From positions 1 to 38,137 of the forward strand of contig CADCVW010000104.1 in NCBI GenBank assembly GCA_902806235.1: a stretch of DNA of 38,137 bases. Reading direction: 5' to 3'. The translations under genes were made by a program, and so were the position numbers. This document shows positions 18,461 through 27,072 of the stretch, piece after piece. Position 1 is the stretch's first letter. Each line of letters begins with the position of its first letter. The notes below the pieces were generated by a model that did no database searches, was not told where the DNA came from, and saw only the letters and a program-made list of their open reading frames with translations. This DNA comes from an uncultured Sphingomonadaceae bacterium. GTDB taxonomy: Bacteria; Pseudomonadota; Alphaproteobacteria; Sphingomonadales; Sphingomonadaceae.

Positions 18461-19965
18461 CGGCGGAGCCGTCGGCCGCCGGCGTCACCCGCCGCGACGT
18501 GGCGGGCGGCGCGGCGCTGGCCGGGCTCGCGCGGGCGGGGGCGCTGATCGAAGCGGTGACCCAGCCCGCCTTCATCTGGCTGTTCGGGTTGCCGACCTAC
18601 GGCTTGTACGTCGTGCTTTGGGCGGCAATCAACTTCTCGGCCAACTTGGTCGACCTCGGCATGACCTCCGCGTTGCAGCGGGTGGTGCCGCAGGCGGACG
18701 GCGAGGAAGAGGCGCACCGCCGACTGCGCTTCGCGCTGCTGCTCGCGCTGGGCTTGTCCTCGGCGGTCGCGCTGGGCGCGATCATCTTCGCCGAGCCGCT
18801 CGCCGCCCGGCTATCTGCCGCGCCCGGGGATCGCGCGAGCCTGCCGCTCGCGATCCGCTTGTTCGCGCCCGCGCTGCCGCTTTGGGTGTTCGTGGAGGTG
18901 TGCACCGCCGCCGCCCGCGCGCGCCGCGCCTTCGGGCCGGAGATCCGGCTGCGCATTTTTTGGGAGCAGATCGCGCGGCTCGCCTTCGCGCTCCTCTTCT
19001 GGGCGGCAGGCGCGCGGGCGCTCGGGCTGATGCTCGCCCACCTGTGCTCGCTCGCGCTGGTCGCCCTGCTCTCGCTGCGCCTGCTCGGGCGCTACTACGA
19101 CCTGCGCCTGTTGCTGCGTGCGCCGCGCCGCGTCGGCACCGGGCGGTTGCTGGTGGGCACGGGGCTGTCGCTGCTTCCGGCGGAGCTTACCCGTCGCGCG
19201 CTGATCGACCTGCCGCCGGTGGTGCTCAGCCTGATGCTGCCCGGCGCGCGCGGGGCGACCGCCGCGGGCCTGTTCGACATCGGGCGCAAGCTGTCCACCG
19301 TGCCACTGGTTGTGCGGCAAGCCTTCCAATACGTCCTCGCGCCGTTGAGCGCCGCGGCGACGGAGCACGAGCTCGCCCCCATCTACCGCTTCGCGTCGCG
19401 CGCGACCGCCGCCCTGGTGCTGCCGCTCGCCGCGCTGCTCTGCTTTGCCGCGCGCGACATCCTGAGCCTGTACCGGCCGGAAGCGGCGGCGGCCGGCGCA
19501 CTGCTGGCGATCCTGGTCGCGGGCCGCGCGTTCGAAGCGCTGCTCGGCCCCGCCGCCACGGTGGTCGAGATGACCGGCCACCGCCTGCTTCCCCTGCTCA
19601 ACAGCGCGGCGGGGGTAGCGACCTGGGCGGTGCTGCTCGCGCTTCTCGTGCCGCGGCTTGGGGGGACGGGGATGGCGGCCGCCGTCGCGGCGGGCGCGGC
19701 GATTGTGACGGTCCTCGCGGCCGTCGAGCTGCGCTGGACCCGCCGGCTGTCGCCGATCGACCGGGGCGTGGGGACGAGCCTGCTCGTCGCGGGCGCCGGC
19801 GCGTTGCTGATGGCGGGCGCGGCCGCCCTGCCCTCGCCCGCGCGGCCGCTCCTGCTGCTTCTCCTTTGGGCGGCGACGAGCTGGGTCGCGCTCCGTTTCG
19901 GGCTGGGCCCGGCGGATCACGAGGCGCTCGGCAAGGCGGGGCGCAAGCTGCGGCTGGCGCGCTAG
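18457..19965 (+). CDS. MOP-superfamily lipid/oligosaccharide flippase
   Basis: A 502-aa protein with about 12-14 hydrophobic segments, of the Wzx/MATE-like polysaccharide-flippase type. It opens with LARAGALIEAVTQPAFIWLFGLPTYGLYVVLWAAINFSANLVDLGM, the usual first two helices of such flippases, where GLYV and DLGM are recurrent. The gene starts at GTG 18457 inside the stop of the second permease, so it is expressed with it. In this locus the most economical role is moving a sphingolipid or its glycosylated form from the inner to the outer leaflet before extraction by the Lpt-type pair. The cargo is inferred, and an O-antigen-like or capsule unit is the alternative, though no glycosyltransferase is encoded here. 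Confidence 0.85.
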   Translation: MTAEPSAAGVTRRDVAGGAALAGLARAGALIEAVTQPAFIWLFGLPTYGLYVVLWAAINFSANLVDLGMTSALQRVVPQADGEEEAHRRLRFALLLALGLSSAVALGAIIFAEPLAARLSAAPGDRASLPLAIRLFAPALPLWVFVEVCTAAARARRAFGPEIRLRIFWEQIARLAFALLFWAAGARALGLMLAHLCSLALVALLSLRLLGRYYDLRLLLRAPRRVGTGRLLVGTGLSLLPAELTRRALIDLPPVVLSLMLPGARGATAAGLFDIGRKLSTVPLVVRQAFQYVLAPLSAAATEHELAPIYRFASRATAALVLPLAALLCFAARDILSLYRPEAAAAGALLAILVAGRAFEALLGPAATVVEMTGHRLLPLLNSAAGVATWAVLLALLVPRLGGTGMAAAVAAGAAIVTVLAAVELRWTRRLSPIDRGVGTSLLVAGAGALLMAGAAALPSPARPLLLLLLWAATSWVALRFGLGPADHEALGKAGRKLRLAR

Positions 19966-19994
19966 GGCCCGATTTTCGCCCTATTCCCCATTCA

Positions 19995-20023
19995 TTGCAG
20001 GCTCAGTGCGGTGCACCTATCTC
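19995..20023 (+). promoter_or_regulatory. Weak promoter-like signal before the hydroxylase gene
   Basis: TTGCAG (19995-20000) and TATCTC (20018-20023) are 17 bases apart in the 97-base gap between flippase and hydroxylase genes, the largest gap of this operon. It may supply extra transcription of the last two genes. Confidence 0.22.
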
Positions 20024-20062
20024 CGCCGCTCGCCTAACGCCCGAGCTTTCGAGGATATATTC

Positions 20063-20824
20063 GTGAAGCACGCCGCCACGCTCCGCCCCGGAATTTGGAG
20101 CCGGTCCCACCACCTTGACCGGATGACCCTCAAGGAGCTCGTCGCCGCCTACTTCCAGTATCCGGCGATCATCGCCTATCTGGCGCTGAGCGCGACGGCG
20201 ATCGTGACGTACGCGTTGAACCCCGCGCCGCTCCTGCCGACCTTCGCGGCGATCGGCGCGGCCGCGCTCGCCTACCCGCTCGCCTGGTACCTGCTGCACC
20301 GGTTCGTGCTGCACAGCCGCTGGATGTGGAAAAGCAAGCTGCTCGCGCCGACGTGGAAGCGCATCCACTACGACCATCATCAAGACCCCAATCACCTGGA
20401 GGTGTTGTTCGGCGCGCTGCACACCACCCTGCCGACGATCGCTGCGGTGACGCTTCCCGTTGGCTGGGCGATCGGCGGCTTCGGCGGGGCCTGCGCGGCG
20501 CTCGCGACCGGGCTGCTGACCACCTGCTTTTACGAGTTCTGCCACTGCATCCAGCACCTGTCCTACAAGCCGAAGAACCGCTGGCTGGCCGAGATGAAGC
20601 GCAGCCACATGGCGCATCACTTCCACCACGAAGGCGGCAATTACGGCATTACCACCTTCTTCTGGGACAAGCTGTTCGGCACCTACTACAAGGGCGCGCA
20701 CGAGCGAGAGAAGAGCCCGACGGTGTTCAACCTCGGCTACACGTCGCAAGTCGCCGAGCAATACCCGCACGTCGCCGAACTGTCGGGCGGCGTCGTCGCC
20801 GGCCACCCGCGCAAGCGAGGGTGA
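20063..20824 (+). CDS. Fatty acid hydroxylase/sterol desaturase superfamily protein (sphingolipid hydroxylase candidate)
   Basis: A 253-aa membrane diiron enzyme. Histidine clusters are complete: H79-x4-H84, H102-x2-HH (105-106) with H111, H161-x3-H165, and H182-x2-HH (185-186) with HH (188-189). Hydrophobic segments lie at about residues 33-52, 60-80 and 118-158. Family members add hydroxyl groups or double bonds to lipid chains using oxygen. Sphingomonad glycosphingolipids carry 2-hydroxymyristate, so alpha-hydroxylation of the amide-linked acyl chain is the likely reaction; hydroxylation of the sphinganine base is the alternative. The frame opens at 20006, but GTG 20063 has GAGGA seven bases upstream and is preferred. 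The stop overlaps the next gene (GTGA). Confidence 0.88.
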   Translation: MKHAATLRPGIWSRSHHLDRMTLKELVAAYFQYPAIIAYLALSATAIVTYALNPAPLLPTFAAIGAAALAYPLAWYLLHRFVLHSRWMWKSKLLAPTWKRIHYDHHQDPNHLEVLFGALHTTLPTIAAVTLPVGWAIGGFGGACAALATGLLTTCFYEFCHCIQHLSYKPKNRWLAEMKRSHMAHHFHHEGGNYGITTFFWDKLFGTYYKGAHEREKSPTVFNLGYTSQVAEQYPHVAELSGGVVAGHPRKRG

Positions 20825-21960
20825 TCCCGCCTGTCGTCGTCCGCGAGGTCGCGACCGCGGCCGAGCGGCGCGCGTTCGTCGACCTCGCTTGGGCGGCGAA
20901 CCGCGGCGACCCGCATTGGGCGCCGCCGCTCAAGAGCGAGGTCCGCGGGCTGCTCGACGCGCGCAAGAACCCCTGGTTCGAGCATGCGGAAGCCGCGCTG
21001 TTCCTCGCCTGGCGCGGCAAGCAGCCGGTCGGGCGCATCTCGGCGCAGGTTGACAGGTTGGTGCTGGAGCACGTGGCGCCGGACCTCGGCCATTGGGGCT
21101 TTCTCGAAGCCGCCGACCCGGACGCCGCCCACGCGCTGCTCGCCGCGGCGGAGAATTGGCTGCGCGCCCGCGGAATGCGGCGCGCGCAGGGACCGTTCTC
21201 CTTTTCCTACTGGGACGAGGCCGGCCTGCTCGTGCAGGGGCACGACCACCCGCCGACGGTGATGATGGGGCACAACAGCCCGGCTTACGCCGCCTACGTC
21301 GAATCCGCGGGCTATGAGGGGGTGAAGGACCTCCGCACCTACGACCTAGACATAACGATTCCGCTCCGCCCCATTGTCCACAAGCTGGTGGAGCTGAGCG
21401 AGCGCAACCCGCGCATCCGCTTCCGGCAGGTCGACAAGTCGCGCTTCGACGAGGAGGCCGCGATCATCATGGGTATCCTGAACGACGCTTGGGCGCGCAA
21501 CTGGGGGTTCGTGCCAATGACCCCGGCCGAAATCGCCTACGTCGGCCGCAAGCTGAAGCCGATCGTGTTCGAAGACCTCATCCGCATCGCCGAATACGAC
21601 GGCGAGCCGGCGGCGTTCATGATCACGGTGCCTGACCTCAACGAGCTCACCCGCGACATGGATGGCAAGCTGCTGCCGTTCGGCTGGGCGAAGCTTCTGT
21701 GGCGCCTACGCCGCCCGCAGGTGCGGGCGGTGCGCGTGCCTTTGATGGGGGTATTGCGCAAATACCAGCAGTCGCGACTGGCGAGCCAACTGACCTTCCC
21801 GTTGATCGAGTTCAACCGCCGCGCATCCGTCGAGCGCTACGGCGCGACGCGGGGCGAGATCGGCTGGGTGCTCGACGACAACGAGGGGATGAAGTCGGTT
21901 GCGCAGGTAACGGACAGCCGGGTCAACAAGGTTTACCGGATATACGAGCGCGCGCTCTAG
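20821..21960 (+). CDS. bcerS: GNAT-like N-acyltransferase, bacterial ceramide synthase
   Basis: A 379-aa cytosolic protein without signal peptide, typical of the large GNAT-related family to which bacterial ceramide synthase (bCerS of Caulobacter) belongs. It N-acylates the long-chain base made by SPT. Recognisable family segments are FVDLAWAANRGDPHWAPPL near the N-terminus, RRAQGPFSFSYWDEAGLLVQG and the PTVMMGHNSPAYAAYVESAGYE block. The NDAWARNWGFVPMTPAEIAYV stretch is also highly characteristic. The gene starts with GTG inside the hydroxylase stop, closing the operon of permeases, flippase and hydroxylase. Its stop is only one base from the stop of the convergent xth gene. The unrelated eukaryotic ceramide synthase shares no similarity. 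Confidence 0.88.
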   Translation: MIPPVVVREVATAAERRAFVDLAWAANRGDPHWAPPLKSEVRGLLDARKNPWFEHAEAALFLAWRGKQPVGRISAQVDRLVLEHVAPDLGHWGFLEAADPDAAHALLAAAENWLRARGMRRAQGPFSFSYWDEAGLLVQGHDHPPTVMMGHNSPAYAAYVESAGYEGVKDLRTYDLDITIPLRPIVHKLVELSERNPRIRFRQVDKSRFDEEAAIIMGILNDAWARNWGFVPMTPAEIAYVGRKLKPIVFEDLIRIAEYDGEPAAFMITVPDLNELTRDMDGKLLPFGWAKLLWRLRRPQVRAVRVPLMGVLRKYQQSRLASQLTFPLIEFNRRASVERYGATRGEIGWVLDDNEGMKSVAQVTDSRVNKVYRIYERAL

Positions 21961-21961
21961 T

Positions 21962-22732
21962 TCAGCGCAGCCGGACCCAGGTCGGCGCGTGGTCGCTCGC
22001 CTTATCGCGGCCGCGGACCTCGCGATGGACGTCGGCGTCGGCCAAGCGGTCGGCGGCGGCGGGACTGAGCAAGAGGTGATCGATGCGGAAGCCCGCGTCG
22101 CGCGCCCAGGCGCCCATTTGATAGTCCCAGAAGGTGTACACGCGCCCGTTCGGGTGCCGCGCACGGATCGCGTCCGTCCAGCCCTGGTGGAGGACGCGGT
22201 GGTAAGCGGCGCGGGACTCGGGGCGCATCAGCGCGTCGCTCGCCATAGCGGGGACGGAATAGACGTCCTCGTCGGTAGGCACGACGTTCCAGTCGCCGGC
22301 GAGCACCACCGGGCGCTCGGAGGCGAGCAGTTCGGCGGCGCGGGCGCGGAGGCGCTCCATCCAGGCCAGCTTGTAGTCGAACTTCGGCCCGGGCACCGGA
22401 TTGCCGTTGGGCAGGTAGATGGAGGCGACCACCACGCCGTCGACCTCGGCTTCAAGGTAGCGGCTCTGGTCGTCGGCCTCATCGCCCGGCAGACCCTGTC
22501 GGAGCAGCGTCGGCTCGCGCTCCTTGGCGAGCACCGCGACGCCGTTAAAGCCCTTCTGCCCGTGCCAAAGCGCGCGGTAGCCGCGGGCCTTTACCTCGGC
22601 CGCGGGCACGTCGCCAACCGTCGCCTTCAGCTCCTGGAGGCACAGCACGTCGGGCGCGTACTCGTCGAGATATTCGAGGAAGCGCGGCAGCCGGGCGCGG
22701 ATGCCGTTGACGTTGTAGGTAGCGATCAGCAC
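21962..22732 (-). CDS. xth: Exodeoxyribonuclease III
   Basis: ExoIII is the main AP endonuclease and 3'-5' exonuclease of base-excision repair. The 256-aa length is normal. Catalytic motifs of the exonuclease-endonuclease-phosphatase fold are all present: NVNGIRAR at the N-terminus, QELKA (E34, metal ligand), IYLPNGNPVPGPKFDYKLAWM, LAGDWNVVPTDEDVY (D and N of the active site), TFWDYQ, FRIDHLLLS and the terminal SDHAP histidine. The start is GTG (22732), four bases after the erpA-like stop on the same strand, so both are probably co-transcribed. Confidence 0.95.
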   Translation of the reverse strand: MLIATYNVNGIRARLPRFLEYLDEYAPDVLCLQELKATVGDVPAAEVKARGYRALWHGQKGFNGVAVLAKEREPTLLRQGLPGDEADDQSRYLEAEVDGVVVASIYLPNGNPVPGPKFDYKLAWMERLRARAAELLASERPVVLAGDWNVVPTDEDVYSVPAMASDALMRPESRAAYHRVLHQGWTDAIRARHPNGRVYTFWDYQMGAWARDAGFRIDHLLLSPAAADRLADADVHREVRGRDKASDHAPTWVRLR

Positions 22733-22736
22733 CCGA

Positions 22737-23063
22737 TCAGATCGAGAAGCTGGTGCCGCAGCCGCAGCCGGACGCCGCGTTGGGGTTGGTGACGCGGAAG
22801 GCGGCGCCGCCGAGCGACTCCACGAAGTCCACCGCGGCGCCGCGCACCAGGTCGAGGCTGACGTCGTCGACGAGCAGGGTCACGCCGTCACGCGCCACCG
22901 CCGTGTCGCCCTCCCCCGGAGCGTCGGCCAAGCCGAAGCGGTACTGGAAACCCGCGCAGCCGCCGCCTTCGACGGAGAGGCGCAGGATCGGCGGCTTGTT
23001 CTGGCGTGCGGCGATCGCGAGGACGCGGGCGGCAGCGGAGGAGGTGAGGTCGATGGCTTCCAT
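22737..23063 (-). CDS. erpA: Iron-sulfur cluster insertion protein (HesB/IscA/ErpA family)
   Basis: A-type carrier proteins pass Fe-S clusters to apo-enzymes. The 108-aa product has the three invariant cysteines: C36 in GGGCAGFQY, and C100 and C102 in the SGCGCGTSFSI tail, with NPNAASGCGCG typical of the ErpA/IscA core. ErpA is the usual assignment for stand-alone copies outside isc or suf operons, and no such operon is seen here; the choice between ErpA and IscA is not certain from sequence. The ATG at 23063 begins MEAIDLTSSAA. It is followed by xth on the same strand. Confidence 0.88.
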   Translation of the reverse strand: MEAIDLTSSAAARVLAIAARQNKPPILRLSVEGGGCAGFQYRFGLADAPGEGDTAVARDGVTLLVDDVSLDLVRGAAVDFVESLGGAAFRVTNPNAASGCGCGTSFSI

Positions 23064-23104
23064 AACCGGGAGATAAGCGCCCGCCCGGTCGCGGGCAACG
23101 CCGC

Positions 23105-23815
23105 CTAGCGCTGGCCCGCGTCGGCCGGGCCGCCCATCGCCAGCTGGGCGGACAGCGCCTGGGCGCGCGCCTGCTGGACGATCTGAACGTGGTCGCCCGC
23201 CTGCATGAATGCGGTGGGGTTCACCGCCGCGCCGTCGATGCGGACTTCGTAGTGGAGGTGGCTGCCGGTGGAGCGGCCGGTGGAGCCCATCAGCGCGATC
23301 AACTGGCCGCGCTTCACGCGCTGGCCGGCGCGCACCATCATGGAGGACAGGTGGCCGTAACGGGTCTGGATGCCCTGCCCATGGTTCAATTCGATGAGGT
23401 TGCCGTAGCCGCCGACGACGGTGGCGCGGTTCACCATCCCGTCGGCGGTGGCGTAAATCGGCGTGCCGAGCGGGCCGGCGAGGTCGATGCCCGAATGCAT
23501 CGCGACCGTGCCCTTGAACGGGTCCGAACGGGTGCCGAAAGTAGAGGTGTTGCGCGCGTTCTTGACAGGCATCAGCGCGGGAACGGAGACGCCCGACGGC
23601 TGCGGCGTTTCGAAGCGCGTCCAGCTGGCGAAAATCGACTTGAAGGTGAGATCGCTCGCCTGAGCGGTTTCCAGCGGCCCGCCCGCGGCGTCCGCTTCGG
23701 CGGCGCTGGCGGGGGCGGCAAGGCCAGCAGCGAGCAGCGCGCCCGCGATAAGTATTTGACGGAGGCCGCGGAACCGCGAACTCGAGTTGGTGTTTTGAGT
23801 GTCGGAAATCCGCAT
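23105..23815 (-). CDS. M23 family metallopeptidase (LytM-type), exported
   Basis: A periplasmic peptidoglycan endopeptidase or amidase activator of 236 aa. After a short N-tail, GLRQILIAGALLAAGLAAPASA forms a signal peptide ending near residue 39. The LytM domain covers about residues 90-205 with the zinc ligands H107 and D111 in MHSGIDLAGP and H188 in SHLHYE, plus RYGHLSSM (H155). All ligands are intact, so it should be an active enzyme and not a degenerate EnvC/NlpD-type activator. The start ATG has GGGGGA upstream with five bases spacing; this G5 run could pair with the C7 loops of the sRNA at 35368, a speculative link. Confidence 0.93.
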   Translation of the reverse strand: MRISDTQNTNSSSRFRGLRQILIAGALLAAGLAAPASAAEADAAGGPLETAQASDLTFKSIFASWTRFETPQPSGVSVPALMPVKNARNTSTFGTRSDPFKGTVAMHSGIDLAGPLGTPIYATADGMVNRATVVGGYGNLIELNHGQGIQTRYGHLSSMMVRAGQRVKRGQLIALMGSTGRSTGSHLHYEVRIDGAAVNPTAFMQAGDHVQIVQQARAQALSAQLAMGGPADAGQR

Positions 23816-23953
23816 TCAGTCCCCCGCGACCAAGGTGGACGCCGTTCCGCGGCGAGTGCCGCGTCGAGCGCCAGATTGTTCGGGCCTATCCCGTAGAAGC
23901 CGTCTCGGTTTGCCCACCCGGACGGTGTGAGCCTGTGTTTGTTAATGTCCTGG

Positions 23954-24775
23954 TTAACTGGCAAGCGCGGCGTAGTAGTCTCGGGGCAGACCGGCCTGTC
24001 GCCGCGCCGAGTCGTTGAACGGAGGCTTCAGCGAGCCCCGAAAACGGGAACGGACCAGCTCTCGCCACGTATCGGCCGGCGCGAGTCCGCGGGCGGCGCA
24101 GAGCGTCCCGAACCATTTCATGCCGAAGCCGACGTGCCTGATTTCATCGAGATAGATGCGCTGGAGAATGGCCGCGGAGCGTGGATCGCCCGCCGCCGCG
24201 AAAGCACGCACGGTGGCCGGGGTGACGTCGAGTCCCCTCGCCTCCAGCACGGTGGGCACGATCACCAGCCGCGCCAGGAGATTGTCGGCGGTGGACGCGG
24301 CGGCCTCCCACAACCCGTCGTGGGCGGGGAGCGCGCCGTAGAAGGTGCTGAGCGCCCGCAGTCGCCGGTCGAGCAGCGCGAAGTGCAGCGCCTCGTCCGC
24401 AGCGACCGACAGCCAGTCGTCGGCGAAGGCGGGCGGGAGGCCCGCGCCCAAGCGGCCCACGATGTCCAGCGCGAGATCGAGTGCGTTCAGTTCGATGTGG
24501 GCGAGCGCGTGGAGCATCGCGACCCGGCCGCGTGCCGAGCCGAGCTTGCCGCGCTTGGACATGGCGGACGGCGGCAGCAGTTCGGGCCGGGCGGGCCGCC
24601 CGGGCCGGTCGGGGACGCCGACCGAGAGGTCGTGGGCGAGGCGGCCGGCCCGCCAGTCGCGCCGCAGCGCGCGGGCACGCATCACCTTGGCGCGCGGCTC
24701 GGCGGTTTCCAGCACGGCGCGGACGCGGGCGCCGAGGGCGGCGGCGGGTGGACCGGGGGCCGCGCTCACCGGCAC
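23954..24775 (-). CDS. DUF455 family ferritin-like protein
   Basis: A 273-aa protein of unknown function in the ferritin-like superfamily. Typical DUF455 motifs are visible: LETAEPRAKVMRARALRRDWRAGRLAH, RPARPELLPP and ARGRVAMLHALAHIELNALDLALD. SVAADEALHFALLDRRL, VLEARGLDVTP and IYLDEIRHVGFGMKWF follow. The Glu and His residues in these helices give an E-(ExxH)2-like diiron or dimanganese site. The reading frame continues upstream to 25135, but that part has no recognisable protein. GTG 24775 (or 24769) is chosen because homologues begin here and GGGA lies five bases upstream. It is isolated between an M23 peptidase and a gene-poor region. Confidence 0.86.
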   Translation of the reverse strand: MPVSAAPGPPAAALGARVRAVLETAEPRAKVMRARALRRDWRAGRLAHDLSVGVPDRPGRPARPELLPPSAMSKRGKLGSARGRVAMLHALAHIELNALDLALDIVGRLGAGLPPAFADDWLSVAADEALHFALLDRRLRALSTFYGALPAHDGLWEAAASTADNLLARLVIVPTVLEARGLDVTPATVRAFAAAGDPRSAAILQRIYLDEIRHVGFGMKWFGTLCAARGLAPADTWRELVRSRFRGSLKPPFNDSARRQAGLPRDYYAALAS

Positions 24776-25522
24776 GCCGGTCCCGCTTCGGGACGAAGGT
24801 CCGAAAGGTCCCGGGAAGAATGAAATTCTCCGGCCGGCGCGGGCGGTTTCGGCGCGGAGCGAGGCTGGGACGGCGGGACGAGCATCGCCGGAGTGTAACC
24901 GGAGCGGCCCCCTGTAGGAAAGCGCCGGGGGATGATCGGGCGAGCAGGCAGGTTCGCCGGCGAGCGCACATCCCGGTTGGTCCGCAACCCGATGCGCTCC
25001 GGCTTGCCAAGTCGTTCGCTCCAGCATTCGCGTCTCGATGAATGACGGGATCGCGCGGGGAGCATAGGAGGGCTGGGTGGCTGGGCGTGGTAATCCGAGA
25101 GCGAGTGAGGTCCGTTGATAGTGACACGCCGACATTAGGCGGCTCGGCTTGCCGAATGAGTTTGGACCGATAACGGACCCAGCGCCTTTCAGCGTGGCAA
25201 AGAGCGAATTCGACTCGCATGCTTCGGCGCATGTCCGCTGTCACCTCCAAGCAGACATCGGCTCCGTAAACCGATCCAGCCGCATGCCGTCATGGATGCT
25301 TTCCAGCAGCTCATGCCGAGCTGCGAGTAGCTCTTGCGCGGACGTTCAACGCGAGAGCGGGGGCACGCATCCCTTGTCCGCTGACAGACGAGCCATAGGT
25401 CGCCGGCAATAATTGGCACGGACGCAACCCGGACGTGACCTAAATGTCCGGCAGGGATCGGAAGCGGACAGCGGCCAAGCGCTCGCACTTCCGCGAGTTC
25501 GCTGTGGCGATGATCTCGCCCC
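24776..25522. other. Gene-poor region with scattered TGTCCG motifs
   Basis: No convincing coding sequence was found in these 747 bases. Open frames on both strands have unlikely composition and base content is less GC-rich than the flanks. TGTCCG occurs at 25233-25238, 25375-25380 and 25445-25450, the last in inverted orientation to CGGACA at 25465-25470. Such TGTCCG-bearing sequence is common as decayed intergenic repeats in some alphaproteobacteria. The segment may be a decayed gene or repeat remnant. It must also contain the promoter of the DUF455 gene, which was not recognised. Confidence 0.5.
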
Positions 25523-25897
25523 TCAACTCCCCTCCCCGCGCAACCACCCATCAAGTCGCCGCACCAGCGCCTCCGCCGCGGGACGGCGGAGCTGGAAGCC
25601 GAGCCAGCCGAAGCCGGGGTGGCGGAAGGCGAGCAGGGCGCGGTCCTTCGCCCGATTGGCGCCGAGCAGGTAGGCCGGGTCGACCACCGCGTCCGTGATG
25701 CGCGCGCCCTCGTCGAGTTCGGGCGCGACCTCCTCGGCGAGCCGCGCGCGGCCGTTGGCGAGAGCGCGGATCAGCTCGTCGAGCTCGGGGGCCTCCAGCC
25801 GCGCTTCGAACAGCAGGCGGCCGGCGGACAGGACGCGGAGCGACAGGGCGGCGCGGTCATCGTCCAGGGTGACTTCGAGATGCTGCCGTTCGGCCAT
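25523..25897 (-). CDS. Conserved hypothetical protein
   Basis: A 124-aa soluble protein of unknown function with good coding character. It starts MAERQHLEVTLDDDRAALSLRVLSAGRLLFEARL, a two- or three-strand beta pattern. A helix with a run of acidic residues follows (ELDELIRALANG), then another beta region ending FGWLGFQLRRPAAEALVRRLDGWL. There is no signal peptide, membrane segment or known motif. The ATG at 25897 is the natural start. It stands between the gene-poor region and the nitronate monooxygenase on the same strand. Confidence 0.72.
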   Translation of the reverse strand: MAERQHLEVTLDDDRAALSLRVLSAGRLLFEARLEAPELDELIRALANGRARLAEEVAPELDEGARITDAVVDPAYLLGANRAKDRALLAFRHPGFGWLGFQLRRPAAEALVRRLDGWLRGEGS

Positions 25898-25958
25898 GAT
25901 CGGGGGAGAGTGCGCCGGAAGCGGCGGTGTTCCCAGGGTTCGTCGCGGGCGAGGACGC

Positions 25959-27008
25959 TTAAGCGGCCGCCAGTTCCCGGCGCAGCAGCTCCATCAGCTC
26001 GCGCGCGGGCATCGCGCGGCCGAGCGGGGCGCCCTGGCCGGCCCAGTGCGCGCCGAAGCCGTCCTCCCCCGCCGCCTTCGCCGCCGCGTGCAGCGCCTTT
26101 CCTGCGTGATAGGCGAGCGGGTAGTCGGGCGGATCACCCGGAGCCTCCGCCGCCCATTCGGTGAAGCGGTTAGCAAGGCAGCGCGCGGGGCGGCCGGAGA
26201 TTGCGGTGGTCACGGCCGTGCGGGCCGCGCCCGGGCCGGCCAGGGCCGTGCGGTAACCCGCGTCCGCGCCGCTTTCCGGGCAGAGGACGAAGGCCGTGCC
26301 GAGCTGTGCCGCGACGGCCCCCAGAGCGAGCGCCGCCCGGACGCCCGCGCCGTCCATGATGCCGCCCGCCGCGATCACGGGCAGGCGCGTCCGCGCCGCG
26401 AGCAGTCGGGTCAGGGCCAGCGCGCCGAGCCGGGCGTCGCGCGCCGCCGGGTCGAAGACGCCGCGGTGCCCGCCGGCCTCCCAGCCTTGCGCCACGACCA
26501 TGTCGACGCCCGCCGCCTCGACCAGCCGCGCTTCGGCCGGGCTCGTCACCGTAGCGAGGAGGATGCAGCCCGCCCCCCTCAGCGCAGCGATCCTGTCGGC
26601 GGCGGGGAGGCCGAAGTGGAAGCTGACGACGGGCGGGGCGGATTCCAAGAGCAGGGCCAGCATTTCGTCGTCATGGGCGAAGCTCCTGTAGGGCGAGCGC
26701 AGCGCGGCGGGCGGTTCTGCGCCGTGGCCCCGGAACAAGGGCGCGAGCGCCGCCAGCCAGCGCGCCTCGCGCGCCGCGTCGGGGCGGGCGGGGGCGTGGA
26801 CAAAGAGGTTGACGTTGAACGCGCGAGCCGTGCGGGCTCGGGTTTCCGCGATCATCGCGCGCGCCCCCGCGGCGTCCGTCGCGCCGACCGCGATAGAGCC
26901 CAAGCCGCCGGCGTTCGAGACGGCGGCGGCGAGGGCGGGCGTGGACACCCCGGCCATTGGGGCCTGCACGATCGGAAGCATTATCCCGAAGCGTTCGAGC
27001 GGCGTCAT
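25959..27008 (-). CDS. Nitronate monooxygenase family FMN enzyme
   Basis: A TIM-barrel flavoprotein of 349 aa (2-nitropropane dioxygenase family) that oxidises alkyl nitronates; some relatives are enoyl-ACP reductases. [27 protein letters not shown] is the FMN-binding opening, [11 protein letters not shown] holds the proposed catalytic H181, and [23 protein letters not shown] binds the FMN phosphate. [12 protein letters not shown] is also characteristic. The frame is open to 27041, but the ATG at 27008 begins [10 protein letters not shown], the expected start. Neighbours give no pathway hint. Confidence 0.9.
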   Translation of the reverse strand: MTPLERFGIMLPIVQAPMAGVSTPALAAAVSNAGGLGSIAVGATDAAGARAMIAETRARTARAFNVNLFVHAPARPDAAREARWLAALAPLFRGHGAEPPAALRSPYRSFAHDDEMLALLLESAPPVVSFHFGLPAADRIAALRGAGCILLATVTSPAEARLVEAAGVDMVVAQGWEAGGHRGVFDPAARDARLGALALTRLLAARTRLPVIAAGGIMDGAGVRAALALGAVAAQLGTAFVLCPESGADAGYRTALAGPGAARTAVTTAISGRPARCLANRFTEWAAEAPGDPPDYPLAYHAGKALHAAAKAAGEDGFGAHWAGQGAPLGRAMPARELMELLRRELAAA

Positions 27009-27072
27009 CGGGCGGCCGTGAGGCGGCGGGGCAGTGCGCACCGCCGCGGTCCCGCCTTCGCTGGCGTAGGCT

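Noticed and set aside
18811-19920. A 369-codon minus-strand frame opposite the flippase
   Set aside because: Its composition is almost all Arg, Gln and Gly with no recognisable domain; it is antisense to a hydrophobic membrane protein.
20326-20820. Open-frame extension upstream of bcerS across the hydroxylase gene
   Set aside because: The hydroxylase frame carries all histidine motifs. The extension is compositional and the GTGA junction gives a natural start at 20821.
24776-25135. Long N-terminal extension of the DUF455 protein
   Set aside because: Homologous sequence begins near 24775, and the upstream residues show no conserved pattern and use unlikely codons.
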